Source: Thermoplasmata archaeon
GTDB taxonomy: Archaea; Thermoplasmatota; Thermoplasmata; Sysuiplasmatales; Sysuiplasmataceae
Direction of reading: 5' to 3'
DNA length: 17,403 nucleotides
Assembly: GCA_021796175.1 (NCBI GenBank)
Contig: JAJYOM010000018.1
Location: 1 to 17,403 of the forward strand
Below, one piece after another: positions 1-6,550 of the stretch (its first letter is position 1; each line of letters begins with the position of its first letter). The position numbers were made by a program, and so were the translations under genes. The notes under the pieces are model-generated. The model did not search any database. It saw only the letters and a list, made by a program, of their open reading frames with translations, and was not told where the DNA came from.

Positions 1-454
1 CCTTATGGAAAATCACAGAAAAGCAATTGTGGATACTATCTGTGATCGAAAGGGCGATTTCAGGAGAAAGGACTACAGGAGAAATTACTCAAACCGGATG
101 CCGGGATATGCACTTCTGACTGTACAGATTTAACTGGCAACCTGTGATTCACCAGCCGGTGGATCGTATGAGGCATATTATCGACTCATAGGCTGCGTGA
201 TGAAAGAATTCACTCACAATTTCATGTATGAAGTATTGAAGAATATACCGGTTACATCTACTTGAATCGGCATCGGGCGTTAGGTGCATCCATGACTGCC
301 AAGCACGAATGTGCCATGCCGGCGCTGAGAGACCCGGTAACCGCCAAAATCTCCGTGCGCGATGTCAGAGATCCGTTCAATTCGAAAGACAACCCGTCAA
401 TTTGCATCCCCGGCTGTGATATTCTGGATTCAGTGCATTTCGATGCCGTCAGAG
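1..454. other. Left-edge stretch without a supportable gene
   Basis: I see no RNA gene and no convincing coding region here. A frame open from the left edge (ATG at 5) stops at 131-133 after 42 codons and resembles nothing I know, so it could be the tail of a gene outside the window or chance. The plus-strand frames running through the end of this stretch also cross the tRNA-His gene in antisense and are therefore unlikely to be real. A lone box-C-like GTGATGA at 197-203 has no CTGA partner at sRNA distance. Confidence 0.5.
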
Positions 455-526
455 GGCCGGGACCGGGAGTTGAACCCGGGTCTAGGGATCCACAGTCCCA
501 CAGGATGCCGCTACCCCACCCCGGCC
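455..526 (-). tRNA. tRNA-His (anticodon GTG)
   Basis: Read on the minus strand this folds as a cloverleaf. The seven-base acceptor GCCGGGG pairs with TCCCGGC (one G-U), the T arm is CCGGG/CCCGG around TTCAACT, and the anticodon loop CTGTGGA carries GTG for histidine. The base before position 1 is an encoded G at 526, which can pair with C73 at 455; this extra G-1:C73 pair is the identity element of histidyl-tRNA. No intron is present and CCA is not encoded, since the bases after C73 read CTC. The anticodon stem has four good pairs and a T-T mismatch at the outer end. Confidence 0.95.
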
Positions 527-552
527 ATGAGTGTCTGTGGAATAGTGGTCGC

Positions 553-562
553 TATTTAAAAC
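553..562 (-). promoter_or_regulatory. TATA box for tRNA-His
   Basis: On the minus strand this reads GTTTTAAATA. Its centre is about 31 bases upstream of the mature 5' end at 526, the spacing expected for an archaeal box A. The element is A/T-rich in both orientations, so it may also serve the divergent HD-hydrolase pair, whose first ATG lies 54 bases away on the other side. Confidence 0.65.
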
Positions 563-599
563 TATGAGGGCAATTTCCTGAAGAAGTTTTACCCATAAT

Positions 600-604
600 G
601 GTGA
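600..604 (+). promoter_or_regulatory. Ribosome binding site GGTGA deciding the HD-protein start
   Basis: GGTGA matches the sequence complementary to the 3' end of archaeal 16S rRNA. It sits seven bases before ATG 612. This favours ATG 612 over the in-frame TTG at 606, which would be almost on top of the site. Confidence 0.6.
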
Positions 605-611
605 ATTGACC

Positions 612-1277
612 ATGGAACGTGAAGCAGGGAAGAATATAATCCGCAGGACAGAAGAAATGGTTCGCAGCGAGCTCCTTGGCGAGAGTACAGGGCATGACTG
701 GTGGCACATTCACCGTGTAAGGTCTAACGCATTGCATATTGCGGTGTCCGAAGGCGGTGCGGACCTGTTTGTCGTGGAGGCGGCCGCGCTGCTGCATGAT
801 ATCTCAGACTGGAAATTCAATGGCGGGGATGACAGCGCGAGCTCCAGGAAAGCGGCAGAATGGCTGAAGAGTCTGCAGGTGGATGGAGAAACAATCAATG
901 CTGTGTGCAGTGCTATTGATGAAGTGACGTTCAAGGGAAGCGGTGTGAAAACTGTGCCGGGGACACTTGAAGGGAGGATAGTCCAGGATGCGGACAGGCT
1001 TGATGCCATTGGCGCAATAGGGATAGCAAGGGCGTTTGCCTACGGTGGCAAGAAGGACAGGGAAATATACAACCCGGAAGTGAAACCGTCCCTGCACAAT
1101 TCATTCGATGAATACAGGAAAAGCAAATCGCACACAATAAACCACTTTCACGAAAAACTGCTGCTGCTCAGGGACTTGATGAATACAGATACGGGGAGGA
1201 GAATGGCCGCCGGGAGACATGATTTTATGGTCGAATACCTTGGCAGGTTCCAGAAAGAATGGGAAGGCATCTTATGA
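612..1277 (+). CDS. HD-domain metal-dependent phosphohydrolase (YedJ/YpgQ-like)
   Basis: A 221-residue soluble protein with the HD hydrolase signature. A histidine cluster GHDWWHIHRV lies near residues 27-36, the namesake HD pair is at about 62-63 in ALLHDISDW, and the distal aspartate is in VQDADRLDAIG at about 126. This order and spacing match the single-domain HD family that includes bacterial YedJ and YpgQ, whose members bind a divalent metal and hydrolyse phosphate esters; nucleotides are reported substrates for some. The real substrate here is unknown. ATG 612 is chosen because of the GGTGA site just before it. The stop overlaps the next gene's start in an ATGA, so the two are very likely co-transcribed and translationally coupled. 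Confidence 0.85.
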   Translation: MEREAGKNIIRRTEEMVRSELLGESTGHDWWHIHRVRSNALHIAVSEGGADLFVVEAAALLHDISDWKFNGGDDSASSRKAAEWLKSLQVDGETINAVCSAIDEVTFKGSGVKTVPGTLEGRIVQDADRLDAIGAIGIARAFAYGGKKDREIYNPEVKPSLHNSFDEYRKSKSHTINHFHEKLLLLRDLMNTDTGRRMAAGRHDFMVEYLGRFQKEWEGIL

Positions 1278-1864
1278 GCGAAACACAAATAGACAGAAGC
1301 AAAACAGCACTTGTGGTAATAGACCTTCAGAAGGGCATCACTTCAATGCCAGTCTTTCCCAGAAGTTCAGCGGATGTAGTTGCAAACGCAGCGCGTCTTG
1401 CAAAGGCTTTCAGGGAAAATGGCATGCCTGTCTTCCTCGTAAGGGTAATGCCGGTGCCGCCGCTGGGCCTCAGGCCGGAAACAGACGGACAGCAGATGCA
1501 GCGCGGTGAAATGCCGGCAGACTGGGCAGAAATAGTCGGGGAGATGGGACCGGAACCCGGTGATGTTGTCATAACCAAGAGACAGTGGGGCGCATTCTAC
1601 GGAACTGAACTTGAGATGCAGCTCAGGAGAAGGGGCATAACAGCCATAGTCCTCTGCGGCATCTCCACAAATGTCGGTGTCGAAAGCACTGCAAGGTTTG
1701 CGTACGAATACGGCTTCAGCCAGTTATTCGCGGAAGATGCCATGGCAGCAAGGTCACAGGAAGAGCACGATTTCACCGTGAAAACAACATTCCCGAGGAT
1801 TGGGAAGGTCAGGAGTACAGCAGAACTACTGGCCGCGATTTCCCGCAATTGGTCAGGACAATGA
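1274..1864 (+). CDS. Isochorismatase-fold hydrolase, YecD-like, lacking the catalytic Cys
   Basis: A 196-residue protein of the isochorismatase/cysteine-hydrolase superfamily. Visible landmarks are Asp17 in VVIDLQK and Lys102 in TKRQWGAF, two of the three catalytic positions. The third, normally Cys in a TNxCVxxTA motif, is Gly135 here (STNVGVESTA). Glycine at this site is also found in true isochorismatases and in E. coli YecD, whose GISTNIGVESTAR region and C-terminal PRI-x-VRS motif this protein resembles closely as I recall it. It is therefore unlikely to be a nicotinamidase or another thiol amidohydrolase; the reaction is unknown. The ATG overlaps the previous stop by ATGA. An in-frame ATG at 1259 lies inside the HD gene and is less likely. 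Confidence 0.85.
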   Translation: MSETQIDRSKTALVVIDLQKGITSMPVFPRSSADVVANAARLAKAFRENGMPVFLVRVMPVPPLGLRPETDGQQMQRGEMPADWAEIVGEMGPEPGDVVITKRQWGAFYGTELEMQLRRRGITAIVLCGISTNVGVESTARFAYEYGFSQLFAEDAMAARSQEEHDFTVKTTFPRIGKVRSTAELLAAISRNWSGQ

Positions 1865-1894
1865 AACTGATAGATGTGAACAGGACACGTTAGG

Positions 1895-1903
1895 ATTAAA
1901 TAC
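1895..1903 (+). promoter_or_regulatory. TATA box for gfcR
   Basis: ATTAAATAC lies about 36 bases before ATG 1935. An RNA starting about 25 bases downstream would have a leader of roughly ten bases. No good ribosome binding site is visible before the ATG, in keeping with a near-leaderless transcript. Confidence 0.55.
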
Positions 1904-1934
1904 AGCGGTCAGAAATGATCAGGCAGGGTAACAC

Positions 1935-2576
1935 ATGGCAGAGGTAAAGGAACTCGCGACCAAGGCGCTTGATCTGCAGAAAAAGGGGCTGAAGCCGTTT
2001 GAAATCGGCGACGAATTGCACCTGAGTGTTGACACGGTGAATTACCTTCTGGAGGAAGGATCGCAGGGCACGCTGCCTCCGTCTGACGTCAAGATTGGCT
2101 GGCGTTCACTTGGTGTTAGCCCGCACAGGATGTGGCTGATTTCCGAAGTTCTTGCAGATATTGCGGAAGAGGAAATGAACCTGAAGAGCACAAGCGTTGA
2201 TTCGGTCGTGGGCATAGCACTCAACGGCGTTGGTTTTGCAGGCATGATTGCACAGATACTTGAGGCAGAGATTATAGTCTACCGGCCGCCGTCTGAAAGG
2301 GTCAGCTCGGGAGGAGCATTCAGTTCAAATTATGCTTCGCCGAAGGGAAAGAAGGTCATAATCGTTGACGACGTGCTCTCCACGGGCCATGCAATGGAAT
2401 CTGCTGTCAATGACATCAGGGAAGCGGGAGGAGAGCCCGTCCTCTGCCTGGTAATGGTAAACAAGAGCAGCCTGGACGAGATAGGCACCGTCAGGCTCAG
2501 GGGAATGATCAGGGCAAGATCTATCGGCGGGACCATACTTGGCGGGGGCCCGCTCCGCTCGTTCGCCTACAAGTGA
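1935..2576 (+). CDS. gfcR: GfcR-type transcriptional regulator (HTH plus PRTase domain)
   Basis: 213 residues in two parts. Residues 1 to about 45 form a helix-turn-helix-like segment (KGLKPFEIGDELHLSVDTVN). Residues of about 85-213 are a type I phosphoribosyltransferase domain with the PRPP-binding signature VIIVDDVLSTGH at 141-152. This architecture is that of the archaeal PyrE-like GfcR family. In haloarchaea GfcR controls sugar-catabolism genes; family members in other archaea were long labelled orotate phosphoribosyltransferase. The N-terminal DNA-binding segment argues for a regulator, possibly sensing PRPP or a nucleotide, rather than the biosynthetic PyrE. It stands alone behind its own TATA box, and its targets cannot be read from this window. 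Confidence 0.85.
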   Translation: MAEVKELATKALDLQKKGLKPFEIGDELHLSVDTVNYLLEEGSQGTLPPSDVKIGWRSLGVSPHRMWLISEVLADIAEEEMNLKSTSVDSVVGIALNGVGFAGMIAQILEAEIIVYRPPSERVSSGGAFSSNYASPKGKKVIIVDDVLSTGHAMESAVNDIREAGGEPVLCLVMVNKSSLDEIGTVRLRGMIRARSIGGTILGGGPLRSFAYK

Positions 2577-2694
2577 CAGCCCGGGAAACAGCTTAATATC
2601 CACGTTGGCAATTCCGTTAAAACTGGAGCGTGTTTTACCCTTGCCTTGATAATGGTTCGGCAGCAGGGAATTTAGGGACCGGCAGACTGCTCTC

Positions 2695-3471
2695 ATGCTT
2701 CGACGAGGTGCCGGTCCGGTGATTAGCGTAGTATCCGATGATTTTAGGTTTTCATACGATGTCGCCAACAGGCTGAGGCGGTTCGGTGCATCATTCGAGC
2801 ATGTGGATCCCGCGCAGGACATACCCATGGGGACAATGGTTATCATAAAAAAGGGACACTCCAGAGTCATAATGGAGGGCAGCAGATTCACAATCTACGG
2901 TGAGCCGGAGGACACGTCTATCAAGGCATGGCTCGTGTCCGGCGGCCTCACGGACTGGACGAAGGACGTCTATCTGGGCATAGACCCCGGGGACAGGCCC
3001 GGCATTGCGATTTTTTCAGGAAACAGGAGAATCGCGACTGCAATCGCGCCATCGCCGGAACTGGTATCATACTACACCAGAACACTTTCCTCCCTAGTTG
3101 GGCGCAGTCATGTCAATGTTCGGATAGGGGATGGCGATCCGACGAATCGGGACAGGATAATCAGGGCAATATGGCCAACATGCAACCAGGTGGAGGTCGT
3201 TGATGAAAGGAGGACAAGCAAGCAGGCCGGCTCCGACGAGGAGGCCGCATCGCTGATCGGCATGACAAGGGGGGAGCTGCTTGCTGAGAGGCCCGAACTG
3301 CAGCCTTCAGAAGGGGAACTGAAGAATATACAGAGAAGAAGCAGGTTGCTGAGCGGGGGGAGCACAACAATATCACGGCTTCTTGCAGGTAGCGTTGCAA
3401 GGGGTGAGAAATCGATGGAGGAGGCAATCGAAATGCAGCGCAACAGCGAGAAGAAAAAGAGATCAAAATAG
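2695..3471 (+). CDS. Archaeal RNase H-fold protein, RuvC/RuvX-like (function unknown)
   Basis: 258 residues. I do not recognise the exact family. The central part has an RNase H-fold nuclease pattern: a first strand with LGIDPGDRPGIA (Asp97), acidic residues in IGDGDP (about 146-148), VVDERRTS (Asp170, Glu171) recalling the DERLTS motif of YqgF/RuvX, and SDEEAASLIG (about 180-189) where these proteins carry the last catalytic acid. About 90 residues lie before it, and a basic tail (EKKKRSK) follows. A nuclease or nucleic-acid-binding role is inferred only. The start is uncertain: ATG 2695, or GTG 2719 which has GAGGTG some 11 bases before it. A possible TATA (CTTAATAT, 2592-2599) lies well upstream. 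The stop overlaps the convergent decarboxylase gene by nine bases. Confidence 0.7.
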   Translation: MLRRGAGPVISVVSDDFRFSYDVANRLRRFGASFEHVDPAQDIPMGTMVIIKKGHSRVIMEGSRFTIYGEPEDTSIKAWLVSGGLTDWTKDVYLGIDPGDRPGIAIFSGNRRIATAIAPSPELVSYYTRTLSSLVGRSHVNVRIGDGDPTNRDRIIRAIWPTCNQVEVVDERRTSKQAGSDEEAASLIGMTRGELLAERPELQPSEGELKNIQRRSRLLSGGSTTISRLLAGSVARGEKSMEEAIEMQRNSEKKKRSK

Positions 3472-4407
3472 GTGCTCGTTCGTGAGCCTGCTCGGTCCCC
3501 CGACTGTGCACCTGATGGTTCTTATGCCAAGGGACCCGATTCTACTCTCGACCTCGTGCACCGCGTCGGATGTGCAGTTGACGTAGGCTGTCGCCCCTGT
3601 GTCTATCGAGAAATGGCAGTCAACGCCCTCCTTCCTCATCCTCCTCACCTCGGATATGAGCGACAGTGTTTCCGGCTTCCAGAATATCATGCCGGAGGGA
3701 CCGCTCATCGTGACCGCATGCAGGACAAGTGTGTCTGTTTCCGCAAGACTGCCGATCCGCGATATATCCCGGGCAGATATTGCCTGTTCCATCTGCGACA
3801 GTGCGTCGTGCAGATAAGACAGCCTCCCGGCGAAGAGCGGGGACCGGACAACTTCCCTGTGCGCGTCCTCGGTCTGCTTGACGTTTTCAATGAGTGCAAT
3901 AACAATCTGCATGTCAATATCGCCGCTGTCAAGCCTGTAGGCAAAGCTGTCTTCATGCCTTGTGCCCATCCTCCACCTCGAAAAGCCGCCGGTCACCGCC
4001 CTTGTTGCGCTGCCAGCTCCAAGCCTTGACAGGGCAGATAGCGCCGGCTTTTCCAGTTTCAGACCGGCTGCAGATGAGGCCGCTGTGGCGAGCGCTGCAA
4101 AACCGGAAGATGATGCGCCGAGTCCGACGCCGGAGGGGAAGTCACTCACTGACACCATCCTGAACCTGCTCCTGATGCCCGCCAGACGCCTGACTTCATC
4201 AACAACGCTGAGAATCCTTTCAAATGACCTGCCTTCAGCGTTCCTGCCATCCACGGTCGCGCTGTCGGATCTGAAATCTCCAAACTCCACAGTCGTTCTT
4301 GTCAGCAGCGGGGCAGTGGCGACGGAAATTGAATCGTGATATGGAAGGCGCAGTTTCTCATCCTTGAGACCGTGGTATTTTATCAGGCCCTGCATGGGGT
4401 GGGCCAC
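3463..4407 (-). CDS. mvaD: Archaeal phosphomevalonate / bisphosphomevalonate decarboxylase (GHMP family)
   Basis: About 314 residues of the diphosphomevalonate-decarboxylase family. The start carries GLIKYHGLKDEKLRLPYHDS, the counterpart of IKYWGKRD in bacterial and eukaryotic enzymes. The Ser/Gly-rich ATP loop SGVGLGASSSG is at 92-102, Arg136 lies in GSATRA, and the catalytic aspartate is Asp269 in SIDTGATAYV. Because Asp and Arg are retained it should decarboxylate, unlike Thermoplasma mevalonate 3-kinase. The C-terminal half (SGPSGMIFW, IDTGATAYV) looks like the archaeal branch, so the substrate is probably mevalonate 5-phosphate or 3,5-bisphosphate, giving isopentenyl phosphate; sequence alone does not decide. 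It follows archease at 27 bases. GTG 4407 is the only canonical start that keeps the conserved N-terminus, but see the near-cognate ACG at 4425. Confidence 0.85.
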   Translation of the reverse strand: MAHPMQGLIKYHGLKDEKLRLPYHDSISVATAPLLTRTTVEFGDFRSDSATVDGRNAEGRSFERILSVVDEVRRLAGIRSRFRMVSVSDFPSGVGLGASSSGFAALATAASSAAGLKLEKPALSALSRLGAGSATRAVTGGFSRWRMGTRHEDSFAYRLDSGDIDMQIVIALIENVKQTEDAHREVVRSPLFAGRLSYLHDALSQMEQAISARDISRIGSLAETDTLVLHAVTMSGPSGMIFWKPETLSLISEVRRMRKEGVDCHFSIDTGATAYVNCTSDAVHEVESRIGSLGIRTIRCTVGGPSRLTNEHLF

Positions 4408-4430
4408 TGAAGTTGCTTTGGACGTCCGGA

Positions 4431-4436
4431 CACCTC
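4431..4436 (-). promoter_or_regulatory. Ribosome binding site GAGGTG for the decarboxylase
   Basis: GAGGTG overlaps the archease stop codon. It is 23 bases from GTG 4407, too far for normal use, but only five bases from an in-frame ACG at 4423-4425. The placement suggests translation starts upstream of GTG 4407. Confidence 0.45.
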
Positions 4437-4839
4437 ATACGTCTATTATGAACTTGGCATAACCGTCTCTGATATTAAATTCAAGCATGTGATACGTTAC
4501 AGCCTTGACATCGCTCCTTAGCTCGTGCCGCCTCCTGTCAATCTTTTCGCCACTCGCTGTGCACTGCAGCTTATTGCCTTCTATTCTGACTTTGAATTCA
4601 CAGAAAAGGAAATTCATCGTGCTGTGAAGAAAGACAAGTTCGTTGAGGAAATCTACAAGCAGTTCCTCGACGGTTTTCGCTTCCAGTTTTATCTCCTCTT
4701 CACCTTTCGGTTTCACCCTGGAAAGATCTGCGATCTGCTCGAAAAGTGCAGTTGCGGAGTTTTCGAATATCTCGTCGGCAGTTGAACCGAAGGCCTGAAT
4801 CTGGACATCGGCAGTATGGTCTAGCAGACGGTACTTCAC
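4435..4839 (-). CDS. Archease (RtcB tRNA-ligase activator)
   Basis: About 134 residues from the chosen start. It opens with MKYRLLDHTADV, the family's usual N-terminus, and contains FENSATALFEQ, the strand region EELLVDFLNELVFLH, and the conserved SDVKAVTYHMLEF near the end, closing in IIDV. Archease speeds RtcB turnover and guanylylation in tRNA exon ligation and carries conserved metal-binding aspartates; those in HTAD, SDVK and at the C-terminus are present. GTG 4839 fits the family length. An in-frame GTG at 4863 is possible, while the more distant ATG at 4911 lies upstream of the TATA element at 4895-4908 and can be ruled out for that promoter. It heads a pair with the decarboxylase. Two intron-containing tRNA genes lie in the same window. 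Confidence 0.9.
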   Translation of the reverse strand: MKYRLLDHTADVQIQAFGSTADEIFENSATALFEQIADLSRVKPKGEEEIKLEAKTVEELLVDFLNELVFLHSTMNFLFCEFKVRIEGNKLQCTASGEKIDRRRHELRSDVKAVTYHMLEFNIRDGYAKFIIDV

Positions 4840-4894
4840 GCCTGCAACATACGCTGTCTGCACATAACATTTTTGCGCTCTTTCCGATGGCACA

Positions 4895-4908
4895 GTTATA
4901 TTATAAAC
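4895..4908. promoter_or_regulatory. Shared divergent TATA element (archease / M24 peptidase)
   Basis: The stretch GTTATATTATAAAC is nearly symmetric and reads as a TATA box on both strands. Going right, its centre is 24 bases before ATG 4926, predicting a leaderless peptidase mRNA. Going left, transcription would start near 4877, giving archease a leader of about 14-38 bases. No other A/T-rich box lies between the two coding regions. Confidence 0.6.
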
Positions 4909-4925
4909 CAAAACTATCCACTTGC

Positions 4926-6011
4926 ATGGAAACGAGAAATTCTAGGCTTTTCTCCCTGCTGGAAGGCAAAGTCGACGCTGTTGCCATCATTAATGGAGGG
5001 GACAGCCAGATAGACCACAATTTCAAGTACTTCACAAGGGCCAGGTCTGGCGTCTTCGAAGGATCCACTGCACTCATTGGTCCGAAGAACACAGCCGTTG
5101 TGACAAGTGTTCTCGAAGCGCCGGCACTGAAGGGTCTTGGTGTCAGGGTCAGTGTGCCGAAGACAAGAAAACAGCTTGAGAAGACGCTTGTGACCCTGTT
5201 TTCAAAACACAAGACCATCGGTCTGAACTTCCCGTCAGTGTCCTATGAAAGTTTCAGAGCGCTGAAGAAAGCGTACAGGGGAAAGATTGTTGACGTAAGC
5301 GAGGAAATTGCAAAGTGCAGGTCGGTGAAGGACGGCGATGAGATAAAGAAGATAGCCGAATCGTGCAGGATTGCATCAATGGCGGCGGAAAAGATTCCAG
5401 GAATGCTGACGGAGGGTATGACGGAAAGCCAGCTTGCGGCCAGGCTTTCGATGGCACTGTACGAAGAAGGAAGCGAGGGGCCATCCTTCTCACCCATAGT
5501 GTCTTTTGGCAGGACTTCCGCCATTCCACACTATTTCCCCGGAAAGGTGAAGCTTAAGAAAGGGGACTTTGTCCTGACAGATTTCGGCGGAAAGTATGAC
5601 ATGTACTGCTCAGACATAACGAGAACGTGCATATTCGGAAAGGCGACGGAAAGGCAGCGTGAGCTCTACGAGACTGTGAAGTCATCGCAGGAAGCCGCGC
5701 TCAAGTTGATAAAGGCAGGCGCCAGGGAAGTCGATGTCGATGCCGCAGCCAGGAAAGTGATAGACGGCAGCTCATTCAAGGGAAGGTTCATACACGGACT
5801 CGGCCACGGACTTGGACTCCAGGTGCACGACGGAAGACCGGTTCTTTCACCAAGGGGAACCGAAGTGCTGAAGGAAGGCATGGTCGTGACGGTAGAGCCG
5901 GGTGCATATGTTGACGGTTATGGCGGAGTCAGGATAGAGGATGATGTTGTCGTCACGAGAAACGGCTACAGGCAGCTTACGACTGCAAAGAGGGAGCTGA
6001 TAGAAGTCTGA
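4926..6011 (+). CDS. M24 family metallopeptidase (Xaa-Pro aminopeptidase/dipeptidase)
   Basis: 361 residues from ATG 4926. An N-terminal creatinase-like domain (about 1-130) precedes a pita-bread catalytic domain. All five metal ligands of the M24 family are visible: Asp219 in LTDFGG, Asp230 in CSDITRT, His294 in GLGHGLGL, Glu324 in VEPGAY and Glu338 in RIEDD. Two-domain M24 enzymes of this size release residues from X-Pro peptides, so a cytoplasmic prolidase or X-Pro aminopeptidase recycling proline-containing peptides is likely; which of the two cannot be told from sequence. No signal peptide is seen. The frame stays open upstream through the archease gene, but the TATA element at 4895-4908 places the RNA start near ATG 4926. 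It converges on the cyclophilin-like gene. Confidence 0.9.
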   Translation: METRNSRLFSLLEGKVDAVAIINGGDSQIDHNFKYFTRARSGVFEGSTALIGPKNTAVVTSVLEAPALKGLGVRVSVPKTRKQLEKTLVTLFSKHKTIGLNFPSVSYESFRALKKAYRGKIVDVSEEIAKCRSVKDGDEIKKIAESCRIASMAAEKIPGMLTEGMTESQLAARLSMALYEEGSEGPSFSPIVSFGRTSAIPHYFPGKVKLKKGDFVLTDFGGKYDMYCSDITRTCIFGKATERQRELYETVKSSQEAALKLIKAGAREVDVDAAARKVIDGSSFKGRFIHGLGHGLGLQVHDGRPVLSPRGTEVLKEGMVVTVEPGAYVDGYGGVRIEDDVVVTRNGYRQLTTAKRELIEV

Positions 6012-6047
6012 GCTGGCATTCCCCTCCGTGCTGCTCACTGAGGGAAG

Positions 6048-6437
6048 TCAGCCAACCTCCTGCCGCTGCAGACGTATCTCCTGGCCCTCCTTGAACGATC
6101 TGAGTATTCTCATCGATTGTGAATCAGCGACAAAACGGCCAATCTTTGTCACCGCGATATACGGTTCCGGGCTCCCGTCCTTGCTGATAGGAGTCGGGCC
6201 GAAGAACAGACAGAGTGACCTTCCTTCCTCCCAGTAAGCTATGTCCCCTACTTCCACGTCCTTCGTCTTTGACACTGGACTCAAAGACTCCGGGATTTTA
6301 AAATAAATCTCATCGCCCCAGACCCTGCCTTTTGAATAAACAGGCATCTGGGAAAGCAGCTCTCCTGATGTCTTTCCTTCTGTCAGCTCACACTCCAGTT
6401 CGCCGGCCGGAAGTATCAGCTTGAATTGCGGGGGCAT
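6048..6437 (-). CDS. Cyclophilin-like fold protein (DUF369 / TM1367-like)
   Basis: 129 residues resembling the small prokaryotic cyclophilin-like family: a beta-rich protein with LPAGELECEL near the start, TSGELLSQMPVYSKGRVWG, then EVGDIAYWEEGRSLCLFFGPTPIS. Family members have a minimal cyclophilin barrel and no established activity, so peptidyl-prolyl isomerase function should not be assumed. The ATG is clear. It is transcribed toward the M24 peptidase and its stop is 36 bases from that gene's end. It is divergent from ZPR1 across roughly 110 bases. I see no strong TATA box for it. Confidence 0.75.
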   Translation of the reverse strand: MPPQFKLILPAGELECELTEGKTSGELLSQMPVYSKGRVWGDEIYFKIPESLSPVSKTKDVEVGDIAYWEEGRSLCLFFGPTPISKDGSPEPYIAVTKIGRFVADSQSMRILRSFKEGQEIRLQRQEVG

Positions 6438-6517
6438 GGCAACATACCCTTAAGTGTGAGGCGGTAAAAAGAATTAGTGCCTGTTCCGGCAGTACCGGAG
6501 GGCAGTTCTGAGGTAAG

Positions 6518-6526
6518 TTTAAGTAT
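6518..6526 (+). promoter_or_regulatory. TATA box for the ZPR1 gene
   Basis: TTTAAGTAT is centred about 29 bases before ATG 6551. This predicts a leaderless message and favours ATG 6551 over the in-frame GTG at 6539, which lies only about 17 bases from the box. Confidence 0.5.
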
Positions 6527-6550
6527 CTCTGCAACGGAGTGGATGGAGGT

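Noticed and set aside
197..203. GTGATGA resembling a box C of a C/D guide RNA
   Set aside because: No CTGA box D lies at a sensible distance; the nearest is over 100 bases away.
262..567. Plus-strand open frame of about 100 codons
   Set aside because: It runs antisense through the whole tRNA-His gene and has no recognisable protein features.
2325..2891. Long minus-strand frame (188 codons) under gfcR
   Set aside because: It is opposite gfcR and the start of the RNase H-fold gene, and its translation has no domain pattern.
3472..4029. Long plus-strand frame (185 codons)
   Set aside because: It is entirely opposite the mevalonate-pathway decarboxylase, whose motifs are unmistakable; this is a shadow frame.
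4746..4925. Upstream extension of the M24 peptidase frame
   Set aside because: These 60 codons lie opposite archease and upstream of the TATA element, and peptidase similarity begins at ATG 4926.
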